A stretch of 22,713 bases of DNA, taken from assembly GCA_002479415.1 (NCBI GenBank), contig DLMZ01000015.1, positions 1-22,713 on the forward strand. The letters run 5' to 3'. The stretch comes from Firmicutes bacterium UBA7523 (lineage in GTDB: Bacteria > Bacillota > Dethiobacteria > Dethiobacterales > Dethiobacteraceae). A program made the translations under genes and the position numbers. Every line of letters begins with the position of its first letter. Position 1 is the first letter of the stretch. Positions 12,399 through 20,076 of this stretch are shown piece after piece. A model generated the notes under the pieces. It searched no databases. It saw only the letters and a program-made list of their open reading frames with translations, and had not been told where the DNA came from.

Positions 12399-14336
12399 TT
12401 GAAGAATAAGAGAACACGCTATTTGCATAATGTCTCCATAGATGAGGCAAGGAGACTTTTTCTTGAACGCGAGAGCAGCCTTATTAATGAAGAGAAAACA
12501 TTGCCTGTTAAGTCGGCTGTGGGCAGGGTTACTGCAAAATCAGTTTTTGCTGTTATTTCTTCGCCTCATTATCATGCAGCTGCTATGGATGGAGTGGCTG
12601 TTAATGCTAATGATACGCTGGGGGCGAGCGAAACCTCTCCAAAGAGGCTAACATTGGGAAAAGCGGCTTTCCCCATAGATACGGGCAACCCACTGCCCTC
12701 TGGATGCAACGCCGTAATTATGGCGGAAGAACTAGCGGAGTACGGGGAGGAAGTTGAAATCACTGCTTCTGTAGCACCTTGGCAGCATGTGCGCTCCATT
12801 GGGGAAGATATTGCGGCTACAGAAATGTTGATTCCTGCCGGGCATAAAATGCGCGGCGTTGATGCAGGAGCGCTTCTGGCAGGCGGTGTTACTGAAGTTG
12901 CTGTGCGCAGACGCCCTCAGGTTGCTATTATCCCCACAGGGAATGAGCTGGTTGAACCAGGGACTGTCCCGGCTGCAGGTCAGGTTATTGAGTATAACTC
13001 TACTGTTTTTGCATCTCTAGTGGAAGAATGGGGAGGAGAAGCGGTTAAGCACAATATTGTTCGAGACGAATTTAATGAAATTCGGAATGCTGTATATCAT
13101 GCGGCGCTGTCCAATGATGTTGTGTTAATTAATGCCGGTTCTTCGGCTGGTCGGAGAGATTATACTGCAGATGTGGTAAGTGAACTGGGAGAAGTTTTGG
13201 TCCATGGTGTGGCCGTTCGTCCCGGGAAGCCGACAATTTTAGGGGTGGTAGCCGGTAAGCCTATTATTGGGGTGCCGGGATACTCTGTTTCCGCCGTTGT
13301 AGCTCTTGAGCTATTTCTCAAGCCTTTGCTCTACAAGAAGCAAGGCTTGCTAGAGCCGGCTCGTCCCAAGCTGCAAGCTGTATTTTCAAAGCAGTTGACA
13401 TCGGCACTTAACGCCGAAGAATGGGTTAGAGTGAAAGTTGGCAAGGTTGGAGGAAAATATGTGGCGTCGCCCCTTGCCAGAGGCGCAGGCGTAATTACTT
13501 CTTTAGTAAGGGCGGACGGTATTGTTCGTATTCCCCAGCAAAAAGAAGGTTTGATTGCCGGAGAGGAAGTTGATGTTGAGCTGCTTAGGACGCTAGATTA
13601 TATTGACAATAGTGTGGTTTGCTCAGGCAGCCATGATTTGTCTTTAGATGTTCTTGGCGACTTGTTGAGCCAGCGCAATTCAGGTTTTTCCCTTTCTTCT
13701 GCTCATGTAGGGAGTACCGGCGGAATTATGGCTTTGCGACGGGGTGAAGCGCATCTAGCTGGAATGCATTTGCTTCACGAAAAAACGGGGGAATATAATG
13801 TTCCCTTTCTCAAGCAGTTTCTTCCCGACGTCCCGGTAGTGCTGATTACACTTGTTGAGAGAGAGCAGGGATTGATGGTTGTGCCGGGCAACCCTAAAAA
13901 AATAACAGATTTTGAAGATTTGAAGAGGCAGGATGTGTCTTTTATTAATCGGCAACGAGGTGCAGGAACCCGGATTCTTCTGGATGCTCGCTTAACAGAA
14001 AAATGCATCGATTCTTCTTGTATTAACGGTTATCAGAGAGAGGAATATACCCACTTGTCGGTAGCTGCGGCAATTGCAGCCGGCTCAGCTGATACCGGTT
14101 TGGGTGTTTTAGCTGCGGCCCGTTCATTTGGGCTTGATTTTATTCCGGTTGCTAAAGAAAGATACGACCTTGCCATACCGCTGGAGCATATTAAGAATGA
14201 AGCAATGGTTAGGCTGCTGGCAGTTGTGCGCTCAGAAGAGTTTCGTCAAAAGGTAGAATCCTTGGGAGGATACCACACTGAAAAAACAGGCCAAATTGCT
14301 TATAGGCCAAAGGAGAATCTTCATGGAGAGATTTAG
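12399..14336 (+). CDS. moeA: MoeA-like protein fused to a periplasmic-binding-protein-like domain
   Basis: A 645-residue two-part protein. Residues 1-398 are a second MoeA: AAAMDGVAV, CNAVIMAEE, IIPTGNELVEPG, NAGSSAGRRDYT and VRPGKP are all present. The usual GNP loop reads GVPGYSVSAVV, with Tyr replacing Asn. Residues from about 399 form a substrate-binding domain of the PBP-like/LysR-ligand type (VCSGSHDLSLDVLGDLL, then GTRILLDARL and AAIAAGSADTGLGV), as in molybdate/tungstate sensors and binders. It has no signal peptide, so it acts inside the cell. The start chosen is TTG 12399: AGAGGTG at 12386-12392 lies 6 bases before it, whereas the in-frame GTG 12390 is part of that ribosome site. 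The gene overlaps mogA by 14 bases. This fused form is known in anaerobes and archaea, and the ligand is presumed to be an oxyanion or cofactor. Confidence 0.92.
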   Translation: MKNKRTRYLHNVSIDEARRLFLERESSLINEEKTLPVKSAVGRVTAKSVFAVISSPHYHAAAMDGVAVNANDTLGASETSPKRLTLGKAAFPIDTGNPLPSGCNAVIMAEELAEYGEEVEITASVAPWQHVRSIGEDIAATEMLIPAGHKMRGVDAGALLAGGVTEVAVRRRPQVAIIPTGNELVEPGTVPAAGQVIEYNSTVFASLVEEWGGEAVKHNIVRDEFNEIRNAVYHAALSNDVVLINAGSSAGRRDYTADVVSELGEVLVHGVAVRPGKPTILGVVAGKPIIGVPGYSVSAVVALELFLKPLLYKKQGLLEPARPKLQAVFSKQLTSALNAEEWVRVKVGKVGGKYVASPLARGAGVITSLVRADGIVRIPQQKEGLIAGEEVDVELLRTLDYIDNSVVCSGSHDLSLDVLGDLLSQRNSGFSLSSAHVGSTGGIMALRRGEAHLAGMHLLHEKTGEYNVPFLKQFLPDVPVVLITLVEREQGLMVVPGNPKKITDFEDLKRQDVSFINRQRGAGTRILLDARLTEKCIDSSCINGYQREEYTHLSVAAAIAAGSADTGLGVLAAARSFGLDFIPVAKERYDLAIPLEHIKNEAMVRLLAVVRSEEFRQKVESLGGYHTEKTGQIAYRPKENLHGEI

Positions 14337-14829
14337 TGTCGCCATACTTACAGCCAGTGATTCCCGCGGCGAGCGGGAAGATGAAAGCGGGCGTGTGATT
14401 AAGGAAATGATTGCGGAGACCGGCGGTCTAATTGAAGCATACGATGTGGTACCCGACAATTTGGACACTTTGTGTAATAAGCTTATAGAGTATGCCGACG
14501 TTTTAGGTGTGGATTTGATTCTTACCACAGGCGGCACCGGGTTAGGGCCAAGAGATAATACTCCGGAAGCTACTTTGGCTGTTATTGAAAAGCTGGTCCC
14601 AGGTATGGCAGAAGCAATGCGATCTTTCGGCCTGCAAAAGACGCCGCATGCCATGATATCCAGAGCGGTTTGCGGCGTGCGGGGGGAAACGCTGATTGTC
14701 AATCTTCCAGGCAGTCCTAAGGCGGTGAAGGAGAACCTTGGCGTCATTTTGCCTGCTGTTCCTCATGCCATACATGTTCTTTCAGGCAAAAGCTCGGAAT
14801 GTGCAGCTTTAAGAAAAGATGGCGCATAA
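14323..14829 (+). CDS. mogA: Molybdopterin adenylyltransferase (MogA/MoaB family)
   Basis: A 168-residue enzyme that adenylates molybdopterin before metal insertion by MoeA. It starts MERFSVAILTASDSR and carries the MoCF-domain signature TTGGTGLGPRDNTPEAT, followed by the conserved C-terminal IVNLPGSPKAVKENL. The start is ATG 14323, with AAGGAG about 8 bases upstream. An earlier in-frame ATG at 14296 lacks a ribosome site and would lengthen the overlap with the upstream gene. It is the last gene of the operon, overlapping the fused moeA by 14 bases. The downstream 180 bases are AT-rich without a clear terminator. Confidence 0.92.
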   Translation: MERFSVAILTASDSRGEREDESGRVIKEMIAETGGLIEAYDVVPDNLDTLCNKLIEYADVLGVDLILTTGGTGLGPRDNTPEATLAVIEKLVPGMAEAMRSFGLQKTPHAMISRAVCGVRGETLIVNLPGSPKAVKENLGVILPAVPHAIHVLSGKSSECAALRKDGA

Positions 14830-14962
14830 ATATAATTTTCCTGAGTATAATAAATTCTGTTTAGCAATTGAGGAAAAAGATGATAATTGAAGAAAACTTA
14901 TAAAAAATTGCGATATTAAAGCATAATTACGCTATTTAGTAAAAAAAATCCCTACGAGGGGG

Positions 14963-14991
14963 TTGCTTTCCCGGCAGTTTTTATATACCAT
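14963..14991 (+). promoter_or_regulatory. Candidate sigma-A promoter of groESL
   Basis: TTGCTT (14963-14968) and TACCAT (14986-14991) are 17 bases apart, with transcription expected near 14998, just before the CIRCE operator. The -10 is weak; TATATA overlapping it is an alternative. The stretch 14830-14962 is AT-rich and I see nothing else in it. Confidence 0.55.
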
Positions 14992-15005
14992 TACTAGTGT
15001 GATTA

Positions 15006-15032
15006 TTAGCACTCGCAAACTCAGAGTGCTAA
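15006..15032. promoter_or_regulatory. CIRCE operator (HrcA binding site)
   Basis: TTAGCACTC, nine bases, GAGTGCTAA is a perfect match to the CIRCE element bound by the heat-shock repressor HrcA. It lies between the predicted transcription start and the groES ribosome site, as in other Firmicutes. HrcA itself is not in this window. Confidence 0.97.
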
Positions 15033-15067
15033 TAACAATATATCAACTTTATAAAGGAGGTCACACC

Positions 15068-15355
15068 ATGAACATTAAACCATTAGCTGATCGTGTAGTG
15101 ATTAAAGTGCTTGAGGCTGAGCAAAAAACGGCCAGTGGTATTGTTATCCCTGACAAAGCCAAAGAGAAGCCCCAGGAAGGCGAAGTTGTCGCTGCAGGAG
15201 AAGGTAAAATCCTTGACAACGGCACCCGTGTTGAAATGGATGTTAAAGTTGGCGATAAAGTTCTCTTCTCCAAGTACGCCGGTACAGAAGTAAAGATTGA
15301 CGGCAATGAATACCTGATTATGCGTCAGGATGACATACTCGGAAAAATTGTTTAA
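15068..15355 (+). CDS. groES: Co-chaperonin GroES
   Basis: A 95-residue co-chaperonin, the heptameric lid of GroEL. It begins MNIKPLADRVVIKVLEAEQK and has the mobile-loop segment KTASGIVIPDKAKEKPQEG (about 20-38) and the ending YLIMRQDDILGKIV. The length is standard. AAAGGAGG sits about 8 bases before ATG 15068. A longer in-frame reading from a TTG near 14963 would cross the promoter and CIRCE and is not used. It is followed 38 bases later by groEL in the same transcript. Confidence 0.98.
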   Translation: MNIKPLADRVVIKVLEAEQKTASGIVIPDKAKEKPQEGEVVAAGEGKILDNGTRVEMDVKVGDKVLFSKYAGTEVKIDGNEYLIMRQDDILGKIV

Positions 15356-15393
15356 CAGATACTTATAATAAAATAACAGGAGGTTGAAGTTAT

Positions 15394-17022
15394 ATGGCCA
15401 AAGAAATTATGTTTCGTGAAGAAGCGCGTCGTGCTTTGGAAAAGGGTGTTAACGCGCTGGCTGATACTGTAAAGGTTACTTTAGGCCCCAAAGGCCGTAA
15501 CGTTGTTCTTGATAAAAAGTTTGGCAGTCCGTTAATCACTAATGATGGTGTAACAATTGCCCGGGAAATCGAGCTGGAAGACCCATTTGAAAACATGGGT
15601 GCTCAGCTTGTTAAGGAAGTTGCCACAAAGACACAAGATGTAGCCGGTGACGGTACTACCACTGCAACTTTGTTGGCACAAGCCATTATCCGTGAAGGAA
15701 TTAAAAACGTAACTGCTGGTGCCAATCCCATGGCTATTAAGCGCGGCATTGAAAAAGCTGTTAAAGTAGCTGTTGAAGAAATTAAAGCACAAAGCAAGCA
15801 GGTTGAAACTAAAGAAGCTATCGCACAGGTTGCATCCATTTCTGCAGCAGATGAAGAAATCGGTAAGCTAATTGCTGAAGCTATGGAAAAAGTGGGTAAA
15901 GACGGTGTTATTACCGTTGAAGAATCCAAAGGATTTACTACCGACCTTAATGTGGTTGAAGGTATGCAGTTTGACCGTGGCTATATTTCCCCTTACATGA
16001 TTACCGACGCAGATAAAATGGAAGCAGTTCTGGATGAACCGTTTATCCTGATGACCGATCGCAAAATCGGCAACATCCATGACATTCTGCCCATTTTAGA
16101 GAAGGTTGTTCAATCAGGCAAGCCCTTGCTGCTTGTGGCCGAAGATGTGGAAGGCGAAGCTCTTGCTACCTTGGTTGTTAACAAGCTGCGCGGCACCTTT
16201 AATTGCGTAGCCGTTAAAGCCCCCGGATTCGGAGATCGCCGTAAAGCAATGCTGCAGGATCTCTCTATTCTTACAGGCGGTCAAGTTATTTCCGAAGACT
16301 TAGGCCTTGACTTGAAAAATGTTGAGCTTGATATGCTTGGTCGGGCACGTCAAATTCGTGTCACCAAAGAAGAAACTGTTATCGTTGACGGCGGCGGGAA
16401 CTCTGATGATATTAAGAAGCGCATTGGTCAGATTCGCGTGCAAATTGAAGAAACTACTTCTGAGTTTGACCGTGAGAAGCTTCAGGAGCGTTTGGCCAAA
16501 TTAGCCGGCGGCGTAGCTGTCATTGAAGTAGGTTCGGCAACCGAGGTTGAAATGAAAGAGAAGAAGCTGCGTATCGAAGACGCTTTGTCTGCTACACGCG
16601 CAGCCGTTGAAGAAGGTATTGTTTCCGGCGGCGGCACAGCATACATTAATGTAATTGCCGCTTTGGAAAAATTGATCGATGAGGATGTAGATGTTCAGAC
16701 AGGCGTAAATATTATTCGTCGCTCATTGGAAGAGCCTGTGCGTCAGATTGCTGCTAACGCTGGCTTGGAAGGTTCCGTTGTTGTGGAGCGTGTTAAGAAA
16801 GAAACTCCCGGAGTCGGTTACAACGCTGCAACTGGTGAGTATGTAAGCATGTTTGACGCCGGTATCGTTGACCCTGCTAAAGTAACTCGCTCTGCTTTGC
16901 AGAACGCGGCCAGCATTTCAGCCATGTTCTTGACTACAGAAGCGGTAGTGGCAGAAAAGCCTGATGAAAACGCCGGCCCTGTCGGTGGTGGTATGGGCAT
17001 GCCTCCTGGCATGGGTATGTAA
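15394..17022 (+). CDS. groEL: Chaperonin GroEL
   Basis: A 542-residue ATP-dependent chaperonin that folds proteins in a double heptameric ring. It shows VTLGPKGRNVVLDKKFG (28-44), the nucleotide-binding DGTTTATLLAQ (86-96), GIVSGGGTAYINV in the equatorial domain, and the Gly/Met-rich tail GGGMGMPPGMGM. Length and order are normal. AACAGGAGG lies about 10 bases before the ATG. It is cotranscribed with groES under CIRCE control and ended by the strong terminator directly after its stop. Its codon use looks more regular than that of its neighbours, as expected for a highly expressed gene. Confidence 0.98.
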   Translation: MAKEIMFREEARRALEKGVNALADTVKVTLGPKGRNVVLDKKFGSPLITNDGVTIAREIELEDPFENMGAQLVKEVATKTQDVAGDGTTTATLLAQAIIREGIKNVTAGANPMAIKRGIEKAVKVAVEEIKAQSKQVETKEAIAQVASISAADEEIGKLIAEAMEKVGKDGVITVEESKGFTTDLNVVEGMQFDRGYISPYMITDADKMEAVLDEPFILMTDRKIGNIHDILPILEKVVQSGKPLLLVAEDVEGEALATLVVNKLRGTFNCVAVKAPGFGDRRKAMLQDLSILTGGQVISEDLGLDLKNVELDMLGRARQIRVTKEETVIVDGGGNSDDIKKRIGQIRVQIEETTSEFDREKLQERLAKLAGGVAVIEVGSATEVEMKEKKLRIEDALSATRAAVEEGIVSGGGTAYINVIAALEKLIDEDVDVQTGVNIIRRSLEEPVRQIAANAGLEGSVVVERVKKETPGVGYNAATGEYVSMFDAGIVDPAKVTRSALQNAASISAMFLTTEAVVAEKPDENAGPVGGGMGMPPGMGM

Positions 17023-17023
17023 T

Positions 17024-17057
17024 AAAAAAGCGTCTGCATAAGCAGGCGCTTTTTTTT
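17024..17057. terminator. Intrinsic terminator of groESL, bidirectional
   Basis: The stem AAAAAAGCGTCTGC / GCAGGCGCTTTTTT has one G-T wobble, loop ATAA, and a run of eight T on the plus strand. Its mirror on the minus strand also ends in T's, so it can stop the convergent 422-residue gene as well. Confidence 0.93.
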
Positions 17058-17109
17058 GACTATAAATTCTCTTAGAGCTTTTTACTTGCGGATCTTTTTC
17101 ATTATAGCC

Positions 17110-18378
17110 CTAACTTATCCAGCCATCAGCTTCGCTTTTAAAAGGGGAAGCAAATAGCGGGGTGTTGCTGTGGTAGATTTCTTCCGCTTGTTGTATGGTT
17201 ATGGGACGGGGATTGGAATAGGCGATTCTATAGGCGTTCTTTTTTATGTCAATTATAACAGCCACGTACAATAAGCCGAATTCAGGGTATTTATTCACTC
17301 CTACTAAAAACTCGTTTATTACACCTCGGCGGCTCCAGGTCGAAGGCTCTTTAAGTACCGAGCTGAGCGCTGCGTTATCGAGCCAATCTTCTATCGGTTG
17401 GCGGCAATCGAAAATCCACCCGCGTCCAAGGACATCGGTATCTGGGATAGAAGGTATCTTTTCCAGGTTGTGAACAGGGTTGCCTTTAGCGTCCGTATCA
17501 ACCGAACGGCAAAGCCTCCAAATTTCGAAATCGCTGCTTACGCGTTTCCCGGCGTAAGCGGTATTCGGATTAAGATTGAAGGTAATTTGATCCTTTTCAT
17601 TAATTTGCACTTGACCGGTCATATTGGAATGGACCATCCAGGATGATTGGTTGAAACAAACATGCTTGTCAATGGCAATGTGGTCTGGATATTGTAAAAC
17701 CGCCACGTCAAAGCCTGCTTCCCCATATTTAAGTGAGAGGTTTCTCTTGGTAAGAGAATAATCTGCGGTGCCTTTGGTAACCGTAGCTTTTGCAATCGCC
17801 GGGATATTCTTGATATAATTATCCTGCAAATACGAGTTTATCTCTGCGCTAATATCTTGATTTTGCTCACTATGGGTTTTCTCATGAGGATTATATTCAA
17901 TGGTTAATTTGATGGGCATGCTTGTATTTAGTTTTTGAGGCGCAGGATTTGCCAGACCGGGCAGCAACGCTCTGAGTATCGGATTCATTTTGACCTCAAT
18001 TACTACTGGGACGCTAATTTGCACATCTATCAAGAAAGAGTTATTCGGTTGAGCAGTGTTCGGGTTATCATTTACTTCATAACGAGGCAGGCTTGTTTCA
18101 ATACGCCGTGACAGCTTGATATGTTCAATCGTCGTTTCATCGTTCCCATCTCGAGCAGTGCCTTCCCCAGCATTAAATTTTCCGATGTTCGCGTTCCCAA
18201 GCGATTGCAGGTTGCAATTTGCTTTACTGTCCTTATTGCCCAGCAGGCGGTCAAGCTCACACTCCAAATTGGTGGAAAAGGATGTTGAGCTGGTATAACC
18301 CACATCCAAAAGGCCTACTTCAAAATCTACAGTAACATCGGAGGATATTTTAAAATCCCATAATATGGATTTTACCAT
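17110..18378 (-). CDS. Unrecognised 422-residue protein
   Basis: A long, clearly coding frame with ATG 18378, AGGA about 9-10 bases upstream, and a strong promoter behind it. I do not recognise the family. It has no signal peptide or membrane helix. The N-terminal part (MVKSILWDFKISSDVTVDFEVG) and middle (FLIDVQISVPVVIEVKMNP, SMPIKLTIEYNPHE) have alternating hydrophobic patterns typical of beta-sandwich proteins. Later segments include DVLGRGWIFDCRQPIEDWLDN and LLYVAVIIDIKKNAYRIAYSNP. Five cysteines are scattered through the chain. It is a single-gene unit between groEL and trpB2, both flanked by terminators, so context gives no functional clue. A structural or host-interaction protein is conceivable but unsupported. 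Confidence 0.8.
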   Translation of the reverse strand: MVKSILWDFKISSDVTVDFEVGLLDVGYTSSTSFSTNLECELDRLLGNKDSKANCNLQSLGNANIGKFNAGEGTARDGNDETTIEHIKLSRRIETSLPRYEVNDNPNTAQPNNSFLIDVQISVPVVIEVKMNPILRALLPGLANPAPQKLNTSMPIKLTIEYNPHEKTHSEQNQDISAEINSYLQDNYIKNIPAIAKATVTKGTADYSLTKRNLSLKYGEAGFDVAVLQYPDHIAIDKHVCFNQSSWMVHSNMTGQVQINEKDQITFNLNPNTAYAGKRVSSDFEIWRLCRSVDTDAKGNPVHNLEKIPSIPDTDVLGRGWIFDCRQPIEDWLDNAALSSVLKEPSTWSRRGVINEFLVGVNKYPEFGLLYVAVIIDIKKNAYRIAYSNPRPITIQQAEEIYHSNTPLFASPFKSEADGWIS

Positions 18379-18420
18379 GAGAGCTTCCTGCCTCTACAAT
18401 ATATTTTTCTGTATACCGCA

Positions 18421-18450
18421 ATTATAGCTATTTCCTTTTCTTGGTGTCAA
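18421..18450 (-). promoter_or_regulatory. Near-consensus promoter of the 422-residue gene
   Basis: On the minus strand a perfect TTGACA (18450-18445) and a perfect TATAAT (18426-18421) are 18 bases apart, about 43 bases before the ATG. This suggests strong, constitutive expression. Confidence 0.8.
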
Positions 18451-18480
18451 TGTAATATTTGAAGTAATACTTAAAGAAAA

Positions 18481-18514
18481 AACTGCGAACGGTATTTTGC
18501 TGCCGTTCGCAGTT
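18481..18514 (-). terminator. Intrinsic terminator of trpB2
   Basis: AACTGCGAACGG and CCGTTCGCAGTT form a perfect 12-bp stem with a 10-base loop, followed on the minus strand by TTTTTTCTTT. It lies 18 bases past the trpB2 stop and separates it from the next leftward gene. Confidence 0.92.
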
Positions 18515-18531
18515 GTCAACTTTTAGCTCTC

Positions 18532-19890
18532 TTATATATTTACCTCCGGAATTGTGGACAAGCCCTTGGCCAGATCTTCTTCGGTGTATTTGAAGTCTTC
18601 CAGCTTGCCGGACAGATAGGCGTCGTAGGCGGTTAGGTCAAAGTGCCCGTGTCCGCTGAGGCAGAAAAGAATGGACTTCTCTGTGCCTGCTTCCCGGCAC
18701 TCTACGGCGGCATCAATAGCGCCTTTAATGGCGTGGGATGATTCCGGTGCGGGAAGAATTCCCTCGGTACGCGCAAAGAGCATGGCTGCTTCAAAGACGC
18801 CGGTTTGCCCCGGTGCTTGAGCCTCGATAATGCCTTCATTATAAAGCTGGCTCACCAGCGGAGAATCGCCGTGATAGCGCAGACCGCCGGCGTGAATGCC
18901 GGGGGGTACAAAATCATGACCCAGTGTGTACATTTTGACTAGTGGGGTAAGTGCGGCAGTGTCGCCAAAATCGTAAGCATATTTGCCGCGGGTCAGTGTG
19001 GGGCAGGCTGCCGGCTCAACAGCGATAACACGCATGTCGCGGCCGTGTATTTTGTCATAGAGGAAGGGGAAGCTAAGGCCTGAAAAGTTTGAACCGCCGC
19101 CGCAGCAGCCGATTATGTAGTCGGGATAATCTCCCGCAAGCTCCATTTGTTTTTTAGCTTCCTGACCGATAACTGTCTGGTGCAGCATGACATGGTTTAA
19201 AACACTGCCCAGCGCATAGTTTGTATCACTGCGAGTAGCAGCGTCCTCAACAGCTTCGGAGATGGCAATTCCGAGACTGCCGGGAGAATCCGGGTATTTG
19301 GCAAGAATCTGGCGGCCTGCATTAGTTAGCTCGCTAGGGCTGGGAACGACATCGGCGCCCCATACTTCAATTAAGGAACGGCGGTAAGGCTTTTGGTTAT
19401 ATGAAACCTTAACCATGTAGACCATGCACTCCAGTCCGTAGTAGCTGCAAGCCAGGGAAAGAGCTGTTCCCCATTGGCCGGCTCCGGTTTCTGTAGCCAA
19501 ACGCTTTATTCCCGCTTTTTTATTGTAGTAAGCCTGGGGTATGGAGGTATTAGTTTTATGGCTACCTGCCGGACTAACACCTTCATGCTTATAATAAATG
19601 CGAGCCGGTGTTTTTAAGGCTGCTTCCAAACGATGGGCGCGGTAAAGAGGAGTTGGACGCCACAGACTGTAGATATTCCTGACCTCTTCGGGAATGTCAA
19701 TCCAGCGCTTGTCCGATACTTCTTGCTCAATAAGAGCCATGGGAAAGATGGGAGCTAAATCATCGGGAGTCAACGGCTTTTGAGTACCGGGGTTTAATCC
19801 CGGAGCTGGGGGATTGGGCATATCCGCCATAATATTGTACCACTGACTTGGAATATGCTCTTCGCCCAGCATATATTTTGTCTGTTTCAT
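18532..19890 (-). CDS. trpB: Tryptophan synthase beta chain, TrpB2 type
   Basis: A 452-residue PLP enzyme that condenses indole with serine to give tryptophan. The PLP lysine is K112 in PAGSHKTNT, the catalytic Glu is E134 in LATETGAGQWG, and the phosphate-binding glycine loop is GCCGGGSNFSG (261-271). About 55 extra N-terminal residues and the overall length mark it as TrpB2, the form usually found without a TrpA partner. No trp gene is adjacent, which fits a role in indole salvage rather than in the main pathway, though this is inference. GGAGGAG precedes ATG 19890. It is divergent from guaA across a 186-base gap that holds a perfect inverted repeat over its promoter. Confidence 0.95.
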   Translation of the reverse strand: MKQTKYMLGEEHIPSQWYNIMADMPNPPAPGLNPGTQKPLTPDDLAPIFPMALIEQEVSDKRWIDIPEEVRNIYSLWRPTPLYRAHRLEAALKTPARIYYKHEGVSPAGSHKTNTSIPQAYYNKKAGIKRLATETGAGQWGTALSLACSYYGLECMVYMVKVSYNQKPYRRSLIEVWGADVVPSPSELTNAGRQILAKYPDSPGSLGIAISEAVEDAATRSDTNYALGSVLNHVMLHQTVIGQEAKKQMELAGDYPDYIIGCCGGGSNFSGLSFPFLYDKIHGRDMRVIAVEPAACPTLTRGKYAYDFGDTAALTPLVKMYTLGHDFVPPGIHAGGLRYHGDSPLVSQLYNEGIIEAQAPGQTGVFEAAMLFARTEGILPAPESSHAIKGAIDAAVECREAGTEKSILFCLSGHGHFDLTAYDAYLSGKLEDFKYTEEDLAKGLSTIPEVNI

Positions 19891-19913
19891 CCTAATATTC
19901 TCCTCCTTGATAA

Positions 19914-19946
19914 GCTGATAAGTTATCCTAAATTTATCTTATCAGC
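19914..19946. promoter_or_regulatory. Inverted repeat between trpB2 and guaA, probable operator
   Basis: GCTGATAAG (19914-19922) and CTTATCAGC (19938-19946) are perfect 9-bp arms 15 bases apart. They cover the -10 and start region of the predicted trpB2 promoter. It could also fold as a leader hairpin. No T-box or purine riboswitch features are seen in this gap. Confidence 0.45.
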
Positions 19947-19959
19947 ATGTAAAAGTCAA
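19931..19959 (-). promoter_or_regulatory. Candidate promoter of trpB2
   Basis: On the minus strand TTGACT (19959-19954) and TAAATT (19936-19931) are 17 bases apart. The -10 is weak. Confidence 0.4.
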
Positions 19960-20076
19960 GAAACCAAGGAGTTTTGCGCTAAAATACGTGATGGCAGAAA
20001 TTTTTGTCGAAGCAGCTCAATCAGCAGGAGAACGGGGAAAAAAACTCGAACATAACTGTTTGGAGGTGGATGTTTC

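Noticed and set aside
14963..15067. Extended N-terminus of GroES from TTG 14963
   Set aside because: That stretch contains the promoter and the CIRCE operator; ATG 15068 has a strong ribosome site and gives the standard protein.
19891..20076. T-box (trpB2) or purine riboswitch (guaA)
   Set aside because: Neither the T-box bulge sequence nor the purine aptamer core is visible, and both leaders are too short.
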